Below the pieces are notes generated by a model. The model saw only the letters and a program-made list of their open reading frames with translations. It did no database searches and was not told where the DNA came from. From NCBI GenBank assembly GCA_031213475.1, contig JARUPZ010000006.1, positions 1,641,501 through 1,705,500 on the forward strand: 64,000 nucleotides of DNA. The letters are read 5' to 3'. This DNA comes from Nereocystis luetkeana (lineage: Eukaryota > Sar > Phaeophyceae > Laminariales > Laminariaceae). Both the position numbers and the translations under genes were made by a program. Positions 10,563-22,760 of this stretch are shown here, piece after piece; position 1 is the stretch's first letter; each line of letters starts with the position of its first letter.

Positions 10563-10672
10563 TATTACGGGGGACCATAGTTAACAGGACCTATGGTATA
10601 CATAAAAAATCTATATGTTTAACCATTTTTACTAACAATATTTGGTCCTGTTAACTATGGCCCCCCGTAATA
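10563..10672. mobile_element. MITE-A copy
   Basis: 110 bp with ends TATTACGGGGGACCATAGTT and its inverted match GGCCCCCCGTAATA. The interior includes ACTAACAATATTTGGTCCTG. Non-coding. TA at both edges fits a TA target site. Confidence 0.9.
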
Positions 10673-11333
10673 GTGTGAGTATCAGTATCAATGCTGCTGC
10701 TGTTGTGTACCAAGTACCTGGTATCTAATATGTCGTATCTTGGGTTTCGATTGCGATTCGAACGACGTATCATACGCATACGATACGTGCGTATGCTCAT
10801 ATCACTTTTCATTTTTACCTGAGGTACGTTTACGATTCGATGTACTATATACGTTGTGCACAGTCGAAGATGTCAGGAGATGTGTCAAGCAAGGCAAAAC
10901 GAGCGTTGTCAAGGGTGTAGGGCCGAGTGATCCACACTAAAATCTACTATTTTATGTCAGTCAAGGCATACGTCAAGGCAGTCAAGCTGCTGTCTGTCAA
11001 GGGGTGGAAATTATGTCTCCTGATATACGAGACATATTTTGCTTACAGCAGTAGATTATTAATAGTACCTGGTACCTGTGCCCGTACTCGTAGCGTTGCT
11101 GCCGCCTTCCGCAATCAAGCGATATTTGATGCGGAGACGCGGAAATTCAGCAAAACAATACCTGGTATGTATGATACGAGGTGAAAAGGTGGGAAACGTC
11201 GTTTTGACACGATAGATACGCGCCAAACATAAAACAGAAATCTCGATCCCTACACCCCTCTTCTCGAAAACTCTCGAAAAGAAGAAAAAACTTCACAAAT
11301 GTGATGCTTTTTTTCCCGGCGCACCGCGTTTAA
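10673..11333. other. Intergenic with a GTCAAGG motif cluster
   Basis: Several GTCAAGG / GTCAAGC strings cluster at about 10885-11005. Two ACCTGGTA motif sites lie at about 10713 and 11069. No gene is seen. Confidence 0.4.
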
Positions 11334-11438
11334 AACCCTTTTATGACCGCAGACTCGTTTTGGGGACAATGGGGGACAAATGACTTGGAATTTGAGTGGA
11401 GTGTCCCCAACACGGGACTGGAGTTCTAAAAGGGTTAA
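11334..11438. mobile_element. MITE-B copy (diverged)
   Basis: ACCCTTTTATGACCGCAGAC on the left and the counterpart ending CTAAAAGGGTTAA on the right, with TTAA at the right edge. An 8-10 bp duplication (GGGGACAATGGGGGACAA) expands the left arm. Confidence 0.75.
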
Positions 11439-11783
11439 ACGACGCCGATTGGCCACCTTATGGAGGGTTGAGATTTTCAGATTAGCGATCCGAGCAAAAC
11501 TCGGGAATCCGGAGGGTCGAGAGTTCAGGCATGAAAGCGGTACATTCTCAGCACGTTTGTGTTTTCGGGTGGTGGCTCCTGCGGTTGGTTGTGTGTTTCA
11601 CGGCAGCAACCTCGTATCATAAGGGGCGAAAAGCCAGGTAATATCAAGTACAAGCTGTGCGGTCATGATTCCGGCTTTATTTTTCGATCAGACTATTTCG
11701 AGGTCCGTTTTAGTCCACAACGTGCTGAAGAACACACAGCTTCGCGCCGAAAAAAAGGCGTCAACTGCCCAGCGTGTTGTGCC

Positions 11784-11924
11784 TATTGTTACGGGAGACC
11801 ATATCAAGAAGGACCAAATATTGTTGGTAAAAATAGGTAAATATGTACCAGGTAGGTTTTTGTGAGTACCATACTATTAATATATACCTGGTAGGTCCTG
11901 TTCATCATGGCCCCCCGTAAAATA
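11784..11924. mobile_element. MITE-A copy carrying ACCAGGTA insertions
   Basis: The left arm TATTGTTACGGGAGACCATA and right arm GGTCCTGTTCATCATGGCCC match MITE-A. The interior has AAATATTGTTGGTAAAAAT. Two strings (TACCAGGTAGG and ATACCTGGTAGG) and an ACTATTAATA string are inserted, making it about 30 bp longer than other copies. Confidence 0.7.
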
Positions 11925-12431
11925 AGACGCAAAGAGGTACGATTTCAGAATTCTGACATGAGATTCGTAATCCCCAGCCCAACTGGGACTCACCCTGAAA
12001 TTTCCAGTGAAAAAAAGGGAGGGGAGATTTTTAAGTACAATTAATAGTACGAGTACTGTCCCCGCTTTTTGGCGTTTTGGGAGCATTGCCGCACCGAGGA
12101 GACAAAGACAAAACCCGTTGAAACCCGGAAACCCGGGCACTACCAGGTACCAGGTATGTAACATCGTGTTTGTTCTTGAATTTCGACGCCCATAAGAAAA
12201 GAGGCACCCTGAGTGCAGCATAAAAATTGCACTACTTAGTAGGGGATTTTCATCACCACCCCCTGCGAGTAACATGGCGCTTGATTGCGGAAGACGCCTG
12301 CTGTGTTTAGTGTTTATACGGTTATCCATCCTCAGAGGCAAAGATGTTATATTCCACTCCAGAGTTCCTGGAGCCTGTCCTATGACCACAGACTACATCG
12401 TGGCGACGACTTAATGTGACAAGAACAACAG

Positions 12432-14375
<1,944 letters not shown>

Positions 14376-14750
14376 TTTCAAGTGTCTGTCACACCCCTTG
14401 CGGAGGGGCACGACAATTTGTTTCCTCGATGTCTTCTTTAATTTTTTCTCTTTCGATTTGTCTTTTTTAGTTTTAGTTTTAGTTTTTCTTGGTTTTCTTT
14501 CGTTTCTCTATTTCATAGAATGTGTATGTCGTGTCTGTCGTACCCAGTACGTATGATAACATGGCATTGCACTGACTGTCCACCGCCGTGCTTACTACTG
14601 CATACCAGGTACGTAGCAACGTACTGCTGTAGTGCGCATCTCTGTGGAGTAGTTTGTGACCACAGAACTAGGATTGAACATGAACAATCGGGACGGATAC
14701 TGGTTGTAGTGCTGGATGTCGACGGGTAGAAAGAAGAACACACACACGAC
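14376..14750 (+). repeat. Repeat C, copy 1
   Basis: Unclassified interspersed repeat. Landmarks in order are a CGGAGGGGCACGACA block, a T-rich stretch, TGTGTATGTCGTGTCTGTCG, ACATGGCATTGCA, ATACCAGGTACGTAGCAACG, TTTGTGACCACAGAAC and TGGATGTCGACGGGTAGAA. It is colinear with 17093-17490 and inverted relative to 51905-52170. No ORF is conserved between copies. Confidence 0.75.
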
Positions 14751-15497
14751 GTAGGGAAGGTGTGAGCAGTACTCGTACAGCAGTACAGGATAACTACGTA
14801 CCAGGTACCTGGTACCTGGTATTAAGAGTAAGAAAAAGCGACCAATCAGAAAGGCAGGCCGAGATCTCCGGGGAAAATATGAAATTCGGGAGTCGCTATA
14901 CTGAAGTCATTAGTCTACGAAGAACCGGCCCACTCTCAATTAAAAAAAAAAGAAATCCGCCAGCCTGAACTAAAAGTTTCCTGTTTCTTGTTATTTATGG
15001 GCGTCAACTAACTGTACGAGTATACGAGTCAGTATGGTACGAGTACTACATATAATACGATGAAGCCGATGCGTGTTGATAACCTCGTGCAATTGCACGC
15101 CTATTATTGATAACAGGGACTCCTGCTCTATTGCCTGCGCCAATACCCTGCTGTAGTGAACGCCGGCCGAGAGGCTACGAAGTACTTTATTGTTGCTCTG
15201 CCTCGGTTGTGCGTGTCATGTACCGCACAGAAAGAGTGTGGCGTTGGCGGTGGAACACAGCCAGACGATCGGCGCAAGCACGGCAAAGAACAGAAGACTC
15301 ACACAGAGCAGATAGATGCGTCGCCCAGAAGGCAGCCTTCCTCAAAAAGCAAGAGGGGAAGTAAGTGCAGCAACGCCCCCATCACACCACGATAACCCTA
15401 TACCTGGTACTCAGTACCAGGTGTATACAAAGCTCAATGCCTCACCAACAAAGAAGAAGGCGTTGGTTGCGGAGCTACGTGGCCCTAGCTCTCTGTG

Positions 15498-15532
<35 letters not shown>

Positions 15533-16142
15533 GTGCCCCGCCGGACTGGAGCTTCTCGTACGCACAGCGCAAACAGACCACCAATCACAGCCAGTGGGCG
15601 GGTGCCATACCTGGTAGTGAGTAGACGAGTCCAAAATGGGCTGGCCACCCACGCCCAGGTCTCCCGTGCACAATTGCCGACGCTGTAGTTCTGACTTCTG
15701 CCTCCTGCCGTCAAGGAACTGTTTTGGGAAGAGCTGCCTCCAAGCTTCAAGCTTCAATTGCGTGTGTGCATGGCCATCACTGCATCCACTTACAGCCAGT
15801 ACCGGTACCACTCGTGTCTCGTGCCTCGCCGTGCGTGACGATGTACCAATGCAATGACGGGGAGAGATCAAATTGGCAGGAGACAGGAGACAGGAGACCG
15901 TTCATTTCATTTGTTGACAGTCCCGCACGTACGTACGTACGTACGTATCATCATCTCAGCAATCATAATAAGCATGTGTCATGGAGATCTTGAAGATTGA
16001 GAATTATTTTCCGTATCCTACGTACGTATTAAAAATTAATAATTTTCTCAAGTGTTTTAGATCAGATACGTACCATGGTACGTGAAGTTATTTTATTCAC
16101 CTGCAGCCTGGGGTGGGGACCCGCTGTTTGTAATTTACGGAG
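14751..16142. other. Intergenic, no gene recognised
   Basis: Includes a triple ACCAGGTACCTGGTACCTGG site near 14799, the (GCA)n run, an (ACGT)5-type run at about 15926-15948 and further ACCAGGTA motifs at about 15399 and 15608. Frames on both strands are unremarkable. Confidence 0.4.
15498..15529. repeat. (GCA)n trinucleotide repeat
   Basis: Ten consecutive CAG triplets; not in a supportable coding frame. Confidence 0.9.
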
Positions 16143-16234
16143 GACTTTAGAACCGCAGTCCCGTTTTGGGGACAAACTACTTGAAAATTGACTCTTTTAT
16201 ACCCAAAACGGGACTGTGGTTCTAAAGGGGTTAA
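16143..16234. mobile_element. MITE-B copy (left end eroded)
   Basis: Starts at GGACTTTAGAACCGCAGTCC without the outer CCC, and ends CTAAAGGGG-TTAA. Confidence 0.8.
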
Positions 16235-16476
16235 CAATCTGGGAGAAGGGATCGTTAGAGGGGAGGACTCAATTTACGCGAGTACTGGTATGGGCCAGGA
16301 TTCCTGGAAGCTGTTGTATTAATATGGGTATTAACCAGAAATATGTATACCTTCGCATTTTGGGCCATTCATAGGTACACTGCTTGGCTAGCTATACCAG
16401 GTATATTATTTCTATATCCATATTTTACCCTCAAGATCATAATTCCTACCAGGTACCAGGTATACGTACGCAGATG

Positions 16477-16545
16477 GTGTGTTGTGTGGTGTGTGGCGTG
16501 TGGTGTGTGTGGTGCGTGGTGTGGCGGTGTGGTGGTGGTACACCG
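16477..16545. repeat. GTGTGG-rich simple repeat
   Basis: About 65 bases made almost only of G and T with TGTGTGG/TGGTG units. Confidence 0.75.
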
Positions 16546-16954
16546 TTTCACGAAAACAGAATACAAGCCAAACACACCACCACCGGCACAAAGATAGGTG
16601 TGACAGGTACTATTAATACTAATCCTAGCCACCTTGCAGTAGTGCAGTGGACCTTTCTTCGAGGACCGCATGCGATGCAAAGACCAACCGACCCGGTTGC
16701 AGCCGTGTGTAATCATGTGTCATTCCGTGAAGCAGTAAGTAGTAGTTACTGAATCATACCTAGTTATTTTGCGGCAAGTGCAGACAGGAGAACTCACTCC
16801 TACATTGATTGGCTACGGTACTAAAGCAGTTTTGGTAACTAGCCAATGTGGGTAGTAGGAGTCCTCCTCTCTTACTACAACTAACTGTAGTTACTACTGT
16901 AGTAAGAACACGACGAGCCACGCATTGTCTAGTCTCTGCTGATTGCATAACAAT

Positions 16955-17090
16955 GTACCTGGTATGATCTCTGCTGTGTCGTAGTTTTGTGACCACACAG
17001 AGCTTGTATCTAGCATTGAAGAATCAACACGGATACTATAGTCTAGTCTAGACTACTAGTGGTTGTGCTGGACATCGACGGGTACTCATA
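16955..17090 (+). repeat. Repeat C, partial copy 2
   Basis: GTACCTGGTATG, TTTGTGACCACACAGAGC, GAAGAATCAACACGGATACT and GTGCTGGACATCGACGGGTA match the 3' half of Repeat C. It is directly followed by a fuller copy. Confidence 0.65.
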
Positions 17091-17092
17091 GA

Positions 17093-17490
17093 AGAAGTGT
17101 TGGCCACCTCGCCTGCGGGGGGGGGGCACGACAGATTGTTTCTCGTATTTTTTGCTTTCATTTTTTTTTCTTAATTCTTTTTCTCCTTCGATTTATCTAC
17201 TTTGTTTTTGTTTTCTCTTTGATTATTTATTTTCGTTCCCTATTTTATAGATTGTGTATGTCGTGCCTGTCGTATCTAGTAGGATGACATGGCATTGCAT
17301 TGCCCACTGCAGTGCTTACTGCATACCAGGTACGTAGCAACGTAGTATCTCTGTGGCGTAGCTTTGTGACCACAGAACTTGTATCTCCTCTAGGATTGAA
17401 GAATCGGCACGGACACTGGTTGTGCTGGATGTCGACGGGTAGAAGAACGGTTTAATGTGAAGAACACACACATAGAAAGACTGAAGAACA
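17093..17490 (+). repeat. Repeat C, copy 3 (near full length)
   Basis: All landmarks of copy 1 occur in the same order, including ATACCAGGTACGTAGCAACG and GCACGGACACTGGTTGTGCT, then GATGTCGACGGGTAGAAGAA. Confidence 0.8.
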
Positions 17491-17562
17491 CACACGCAAC
17501 ACAAACGCCAGAAAAAGATTGGAAATAAATAAGAAATTCGGACCCCGTTATACATACAAGCC

Positions 17563-17893
17563 GGCGTCCCCGGTGGCTTGGTAGGTGGTCCGCGTGCCTA
17601 TCAAGATCAATTTCGCGGGTTCAAGTCCCACCGAGTGCATGCTCGTAAGGGCTTTTTCTTGCATGAAAGAAATTGATTAGCTGAAAGCGCGAGAGCGTGA
17701 GTTAGCTGCATTCGATGAAAATCGACGAGCAGTGGGAATGCTGAACCCTATGCGCGACAAAAAATAAAGGCACATACCGGGGGGGAGAAGGGTAGACACC
17801 TGTGACCACGGCTTGTCCAGAAGGTCGTCGACGGTAAAACCTCCTACGAGTTAGGCTGGAAAGTGAAAGTGATGATTTTAAAAAAAAAAAAAA
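17563..17893 (+). mobile_element. SINE-2, full-length copy with tRNA-like head
   Basis: The head (about 17563-17640) has a B box GGTTCAAGTCCC in a T-arm-like stem (GCGGG-TTCAAGT-CCCAC) and an A-box-like TGGCTTGGTAGG. It therefore resembles a tRNA-derived pol III promoter. The shared SINE core lies at about 17710-17779 (ATTCGATG... to ...GGCACATACCG). A family-specific tail (CTGTGACCACGGCTTGTCCA...) precedes a 14-A tract. No coding capacity; mobilisation would need a LINE RT in trans (established for SINEs). Confidence 0.82.
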
Positions 17894-17923
17894 CATGAAT
17901 AAATATAAATATACCTATGATGA

Positions 17924-18612
17924 TCCGCAGCCTTATCAGATCCGTTCTTGGTCGGCCGATCTCTCCCGCCTCTTACCGTCTTTCCGCGGGGTTTCTTCGC
18001 CGGGGCGTTCTCCCTCCACGCCTGAACCGCCCGGCGTCGAAGGATCCGCCCGCTCAGCGCCGTGGCGACCGCGCGAAGCCTTGACGTTGAGATCTACGGA
18101 GGAATCTCCGAAAATCCCTGCCCTGTCAGTATTTTGGGTCATGGTCTCTCGGCAGGGTGTATGCATTCGCGGTTCTTTCCGGCACGCCCTCTCCGACCTC
18201 CGACCCATGGGGAGGGTCACCTACCCGGCCGGCGTCGCCATTGTGGGGGTCTGCGCGGGTGGTTGTCTGGGACATCGATGGAACGCCCCGATAGCAAATG
18301 CGACCCAGGCTTGGTTGAGAACCGCTATCCATAAAACATACCAGGTACCAGGTAAAAAATAGGCCGGGGGAGACATATGAGAGAGATATCGCATACCACC
18401 TACAGCCAGCTGCACTCATGACGGGGTGCAGCGCGTATGGTGTAGAACGTACGCTATCGTACTGCGGCAGCTGCAGCCGTACTATTTAGTACATGGCTCC
18501 GGAGATGTACAGCTGCAGGAGGACCGCTACAGTAGCTGCTGTGACAGCATCTTTCTACGGAGCTGCGCTGTCGACCATCGCGTGCTCCCTGTGAGTTAGA
18601 AGTTACACCATC
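17924..18612. repeat. Segmental duplication unit A, copy 1
   Basis: Matches 18820-19500 nearly base for base (for example CGGCCGATCTCTCCCGCCTC, CCGAAAATCCCTGCCCTGTC, GGGACATCGATGGAACGCCC). On the minus strand both copies keep a similar hydrophilic open stretch (HNGDAGRVGD..., RAGIFG...NVKASRGRH). Here a frameshift splits it into two overlapping frames (18126-18419 and 17936-18220). An ACCAGGTACCAGGTA string near 18338 is absent from copy 2. Confidence 0.85.
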
Positions 18613-18816
18613 TTCTAGGATTCTGCGGCTTTCCGGTTAATCGGCAAGTAAGTAATCGTCAGCATTCTGCCGCCCTTTCGAACGTTCATAGAGTGTGGAG
18701 CGCACTCTCTCAATCTCTTGGCATCGAGTCTCAGCCTCCTCCTCTACATTATACGCCCATCCCGCAAGCCTGCGACCGGTGGCCGTCCAGGCCGCCGGCG
18801 TTGCCCCTTGTACCTA
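18613..18816. repeat. Segmental duplication unit B, copy 1
   Basis: About 200 bp repeated at 19878-20072: CGTCAGCATTCTGCCGCCCT, GAGTGTGGAGCGCAC, CTCAGCCTCCTCCTCTAC and GCCGTCCAGGCCGCCGGCGT occur in both. Confidence 0.85.
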
Positions 18817-18819
18817 CTA

Positions 18820-19500
18820 AGATGATCCTCAGCCTTATCGGATCCGTTTTTGGTCGGCCGATCTCTCCCGCCTCTGACCGTCTTTCCGCGCGGTTTCTTC
18901 ACCAGGGCGTTCCCCCTTCCCGCTTGAACCGCCCGGCGTCGGAGGATCTGCCTGCTCAGCGCTGTGGCGACCGCGTGAAGCCTTAACGTTGAGCTCTATC
19001 GAGGAACCTCCGAAAATCCCTGCCCTGTCAGTGTTTTGGACCATGGTCTCTCGACAGAGTGTACGCATTCGCGTGGTTATTTCTGGCACGTCCTCTCCGA
19101 CCTCCGACCCATTGGAAGGGTCACCTACCCGGCCGGCATCGCCATTGTGGGGGCCTGCGCGGGTGGATGTATCTGGGACATCGATGGAACGCCCCGAGAG
19201 CACATGCCACACCGAGGTTCAGCTAAGACTACTATCCATAAAAAATATGCCGGGGGGGATATATGAGAGAGATGCCCCGTGCAACCTACAGCCAGCAGCA
19301 CTCATGACGACCAGCAGCACATACTTATGGTGTGTACGTTATCGTACAGCGGCAGCTGCAGTGGAGCTGTACGACGTGGCTGCGGAGATGTGCAGCAGCA
19401 GCAGGACTGCTACAGCAGCTGCTGTGACGGCACCTTTCTGCGGAGCTGCGCTGTCGGCCATCCCGTACCCCCTGAGTTAGAAGTTACACCGCCTTCTGTG
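18820..19500. repeat. Segmental duplication unit A, copy 2
   Basis: Second copy of unit A. Its minus strand has an uninterrupted 125-codon frame (19212-18835), conserved in sequence with copy 1 apart from the frameshift there. This looks like the remnant of a coding sequence, perhaps of a mobile element; no domain is recognised. Confidence 0.8.
18835..19212 (-). pseudogene. Uncharacterised ORF remnant in duplicated unit A
   Basis: 125-codon frame, hydrophilic and rich in Gly, Arg and Glu, without membrane segments or known motifs. Evidence that it was coding is only that amino-acid blocks (PHNGDAGRVGDP, QNTDRAGIFG, LNVKASRGRH) survive in both copies while copy 1 has one frameshift. It could equally be non-coding GC-rich sequence that happens to stay open. 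Confidence 0.3.
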
Positions 19501-19877
19501 GGTTCCAGGTTCTCGACCAGACCGTCGCATGGATGTTGTCCCGCGGAGGTCCCACCATTTGCCGAGGTCGTGGATATCCATATCTATGTGTGGCCACCAA
19601 ATTCCTGAACTATTTGTTGTCGTCAGCAGAGATGTCGTCAGCTGTGACATTGCCCCGTGACAAGTAGTCACTGCAGATTGGAATGCAAGGCCCGTGCCTC
19701 GCACACACACTCTCCTCTCCATCACCGGTCGTTTCGTGGGACCGTCCGTACCGGTCCTATACCAAAACCTAGCGTGTCTTACACGCTACGCTCTTAAAAA
19801 AGAAAGGTGCCCAGATGTCGAGTCGAAGCGGGGGTCCGTCCCACATATGGCGTCGCCGACAGGGGGGTCCTCCCCAC
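19501..19877. other. Spacer between duplication units, no feature
   Basis: Separates A2 from B2; the equivalent spacer is absent between A1 and B1. No repeat family or ORF is recognised. Confidence 0.4.
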
Positions 19878-20072
19878 ACTTTTAATAATAGGATTCCGCC
19901 GCTTTTCGGCGAGTAATCGTCAGCATTCTGCCGCCCTTTCGAACTTGCATGGAGTGTGGAGCGCACGCTCTCAATTTCTTTGTATCGATTCTCAGCCTCC
20001 TCCTCTACGTCATACGCCCATCACGCAAGTCTGCGGCCGGCGGCCGTCCAGGCCGCCGGCGTAGCCCCTGGT
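19878..20072. repeat. Segmental duplication unit B, copy 2
   Basis: Same order of landmarks as 18613-18816, with scattered substitutions. Confidence 0.85.
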
Positions 20073-20096
20073 ATATATACTCTTGAAGCACTAATA

Positions 20097-20450
20097 TTTT
20101 TGATTTTATTTTATTTTGCTCATCCCATTTATTATCTTCGCCCATCTTCTTCTCTCTCTCTCCTTCCAACTAGTAACTCAGATCCGGGGTCATATAGCAG
20201 GCTCTTCTCCCCCCTTCCCGCTACGGTACGTGCCTTCATTTTTATCGCGAGAAGATTTCAGCCTTTTCTTCCCTCGTCGACTCGCATTGAATTGTGCCTA
20301 CCCACGCTGCAAGGCGCTCTCAACAATTGATCCTTTTTATTTTTATTTTTGCAAATAAAGTCAAATGTCCGACCCACCTGGGGCTCGAACCCAGGACTCA
20401 AACACAAGTAGAATTCGAGGTTAACCACTTGAACCACCGGAGCGACCGGC
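20097..20450 (-). mobile_element. SINE-1, full-length copy with tRNA-like head
   Basis: Read on the minus strand it begins near 20450 with a tRNA-like head (A-box-like TGGTTCAAGTGG, B box GGTTCGAGCCC). It continues with TTTGACTTTATTTGC, the shared core, GTGACCCCGGATCTGAGTTA (diverged here) and ends in an A-rich tail (T-rich at 20097-20120 on plus). It corresponds to 45235-45571. Confidence 0.85.
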
Positions 20451-20679
20451 AATATTACTCTTAATAATCGAGTTTGTTTGGTAGATATTATACAATCGGA
20501 ATTATAATGAGGATTTTGAAGCCGAGGGAGCGAAGAAGCCTCTTCTGTTAATAGTTGGGTCGCACGTACGCACAGCAGTACCCACACATCGGAAGAAGAG
20601 TGTTTCGTGTTTCGGCGCTGACACACAATCTCCTGAGGGTCCAGTTATTTAATTTCTCCAAATGTGTGTATGTGGGTAT

Positions 20680-21600
20680 TATGTACAAGCGCTTCGCGCT
20701 GCGGGCGGTTCCGCCCCGCTACGCTCGCTCACGACGAACAATGAAACGGAATAGACTGCCCAAACAATTAGGTGCAAACAGGCGACTTGCAAATGCCAAG
20801 AGCTCCATGCTCTATCTGATCTAGGAGAGCAACCCGAACGCTACATGCCTTACGTACGTACAGACATACTGCAGGTCCCCAGGTACTCGTAGGGTGCGTT
20901 TTTCTTCTTTGACCGTAAGCACGAAAGAGAAAGCACGGCACAGCACCGCAAAAACAATGACGAAAAAGAAAAATGAAATTTTAGACAGGAAAAAAAACGC
21001 CCGCTCTCACTCGCCTCTCATGTATAACTATTGTCTGCCTGATCGGAACACCTTGCACCGGTCAACATAAAAATCGAACAGCAGATCTTCTCTCTCAGCC
21101 TCGCATGCCGCCCGCCCCTCTCGCGACCATCTCACCACCGATTCGATCAGGGTCAAGCTTTTCTCCCTCTCTGCCAAAGTGAGCCCCGTCGCCCGCCTCG
21201 CGTGAAGTCTGGTGCTGACCGAGGCCCTCGTGCGCTAGCCCGACTATGTTGGTGCTCAGACTGCGGAGCTCTCTCTGTGAACCTCGGCTTGGTCGCAAAA
21301 ATAAACACCGCTTGAATTTTATTTCGCAGACCCAAACGACCCAACTATACTCGTACATTATATGACCGACCCCACGTCAGAAGGCCAGACAGAGCCCATT
21401 CATGCTTCCCTCGTGTATTGATGGACACGCGACGCCCAGCCACCAAAATGGCGACCGCGCTCCGTCTAACCCACCCTCTACCCGCCTGCACCCGCTGACA
21501 CCCGCGACGGCGCCAGGCACGACCGCGATGCCGTGCTCTGGGTACACGCGCGCACACACGAAAAAAGAAACAGGAAGAAGGCTCTCGCGGGCACTTAGTA
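20680..21600. repeat. Tandem duplication D, copy 1
   Basis: About 900 bp duplicated at 21985-22760. Shared landmarks in order are GGGCGGTT..CGCTACGCTCGCTCAC, CACGAAAGAGAAAG, GGAACACCTTGCACCGGTCA, AGTGAGCCCC, CGCCCGCCTCGCGTGAAG, TGGTCGCAAAAATAAA and CAGACAGAGCCCATTCATGC. No conserved ORF is evident. Confidence 0.8.
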
Positions 21601-21664
21601 GATGAGGCGGTGTCCACGTGGGAGCTCTGAGATGCCAAGGATGTACGAACCGAGCACACTCAGG

Positions 21665-21740
21665 AGAAACTTATATGTATGTAAGTATATGTATGTATGT
21701 ATGTATGTACGTATATATGTATGTATGTATGTATGTCCTG
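21665..21740. repeat. (GTAT)n microsatellite
   Basis: TATGTATG repeats interrupted by GTACGTATATAT. They lie between the two copies of duplication D. Confidence 0.9.
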
Positions 21741-21984
21741 ACTTGTACGTAGTACCTCGTATGTAAGTATGAAGTTAGGTAGCTGGTATGTAGTACAAGG
21801 CGCTGCGCTCCGCGGGCGGCCTACGCCGCACGCTACGCTCGCTCAGAAAGGAAAAGTGCATCAAATTATGCGAAGCGGACAGAGGTCCATGATTGAATGT
21901 AGTTTTTATGATTGTAGTTGCAAACTGGCGACTTGATAGTGCCAAGAGCCCCGCCACCATGCTTCAGAAAAAAACAACACGGAC

Positions 21985-22760
21985 GCCGCATACGCTTCGC
22001 GTCGCGGGCGGTTTCGCCCGCTACGCTCGCTCACATGCGGTACGTACGTACATACCATACACACCCCAAGTGGTGTAATCTGTTTCTCCTTTTGATATGC
22101 TTGCTGTATGTACGAAAGAGAAAGAGCACACCACGGCACAGCAGCACCGCAAAAACACTGAAAATGAAACCGAAAAAATTGAAGAGAACAAAAATCCCTG
22201 TCTCCTCATCTAATAATTTTCTGCCTGATTGGAACACCTTGCACCGGTCAAAAAAGAAAAAAATCGAAACAGCAGAGCTTCTCTCTCTGCCTAGTACGCC
22301 GCCCGCCCCTTTCGCGATCACCTCGTCACCGATTCGGTCCGGGTAAAGCTTTCCTCACTCTCTGCCACAGTGAGCCCCATCGCCCGCCTCGCGTGAAGCC
22401 CGGTGCTCACCGTGGCCGTCGTTTGCCAGCTCGACAATGTCGGTGCTCAGACTGCGCAGCTCTCTCTTTCAACTTCAGCGTGGTCGCAAAAATAAATGCC
22501 GATTGAATGTCATCTTGCAATCTCGAACGACCCTTATACACTCGTACATACTCCATCCGAAATCACAGATGGAGGCCAGACAGAGCCCATTCATGCATCC
22601 CTCGTGTCTCGAGACACCCGCGACGCCTAGCCACGAAAACAGCGACCACGCTCCTTGCAACCCCCCCTCTACCTGCCAGCACCCGCTGACACCCGCGACG
22701 GCGCCGGGCTCGCCCGCAGTGCCGTGCTCCGAGTACATGCACGCACACGAAACGAAAGAA
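21985..22760. repeat. Tandem duplication D, copy 2
   Basis: Second copy, colinear with copy 1 and offset by about 1.17 kb in the middle portion. Divergence is moderate (compare CACCACCGATTCGATCAGG with CGTCACCGATTCGGTCCGG). Confidence 0.8.
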
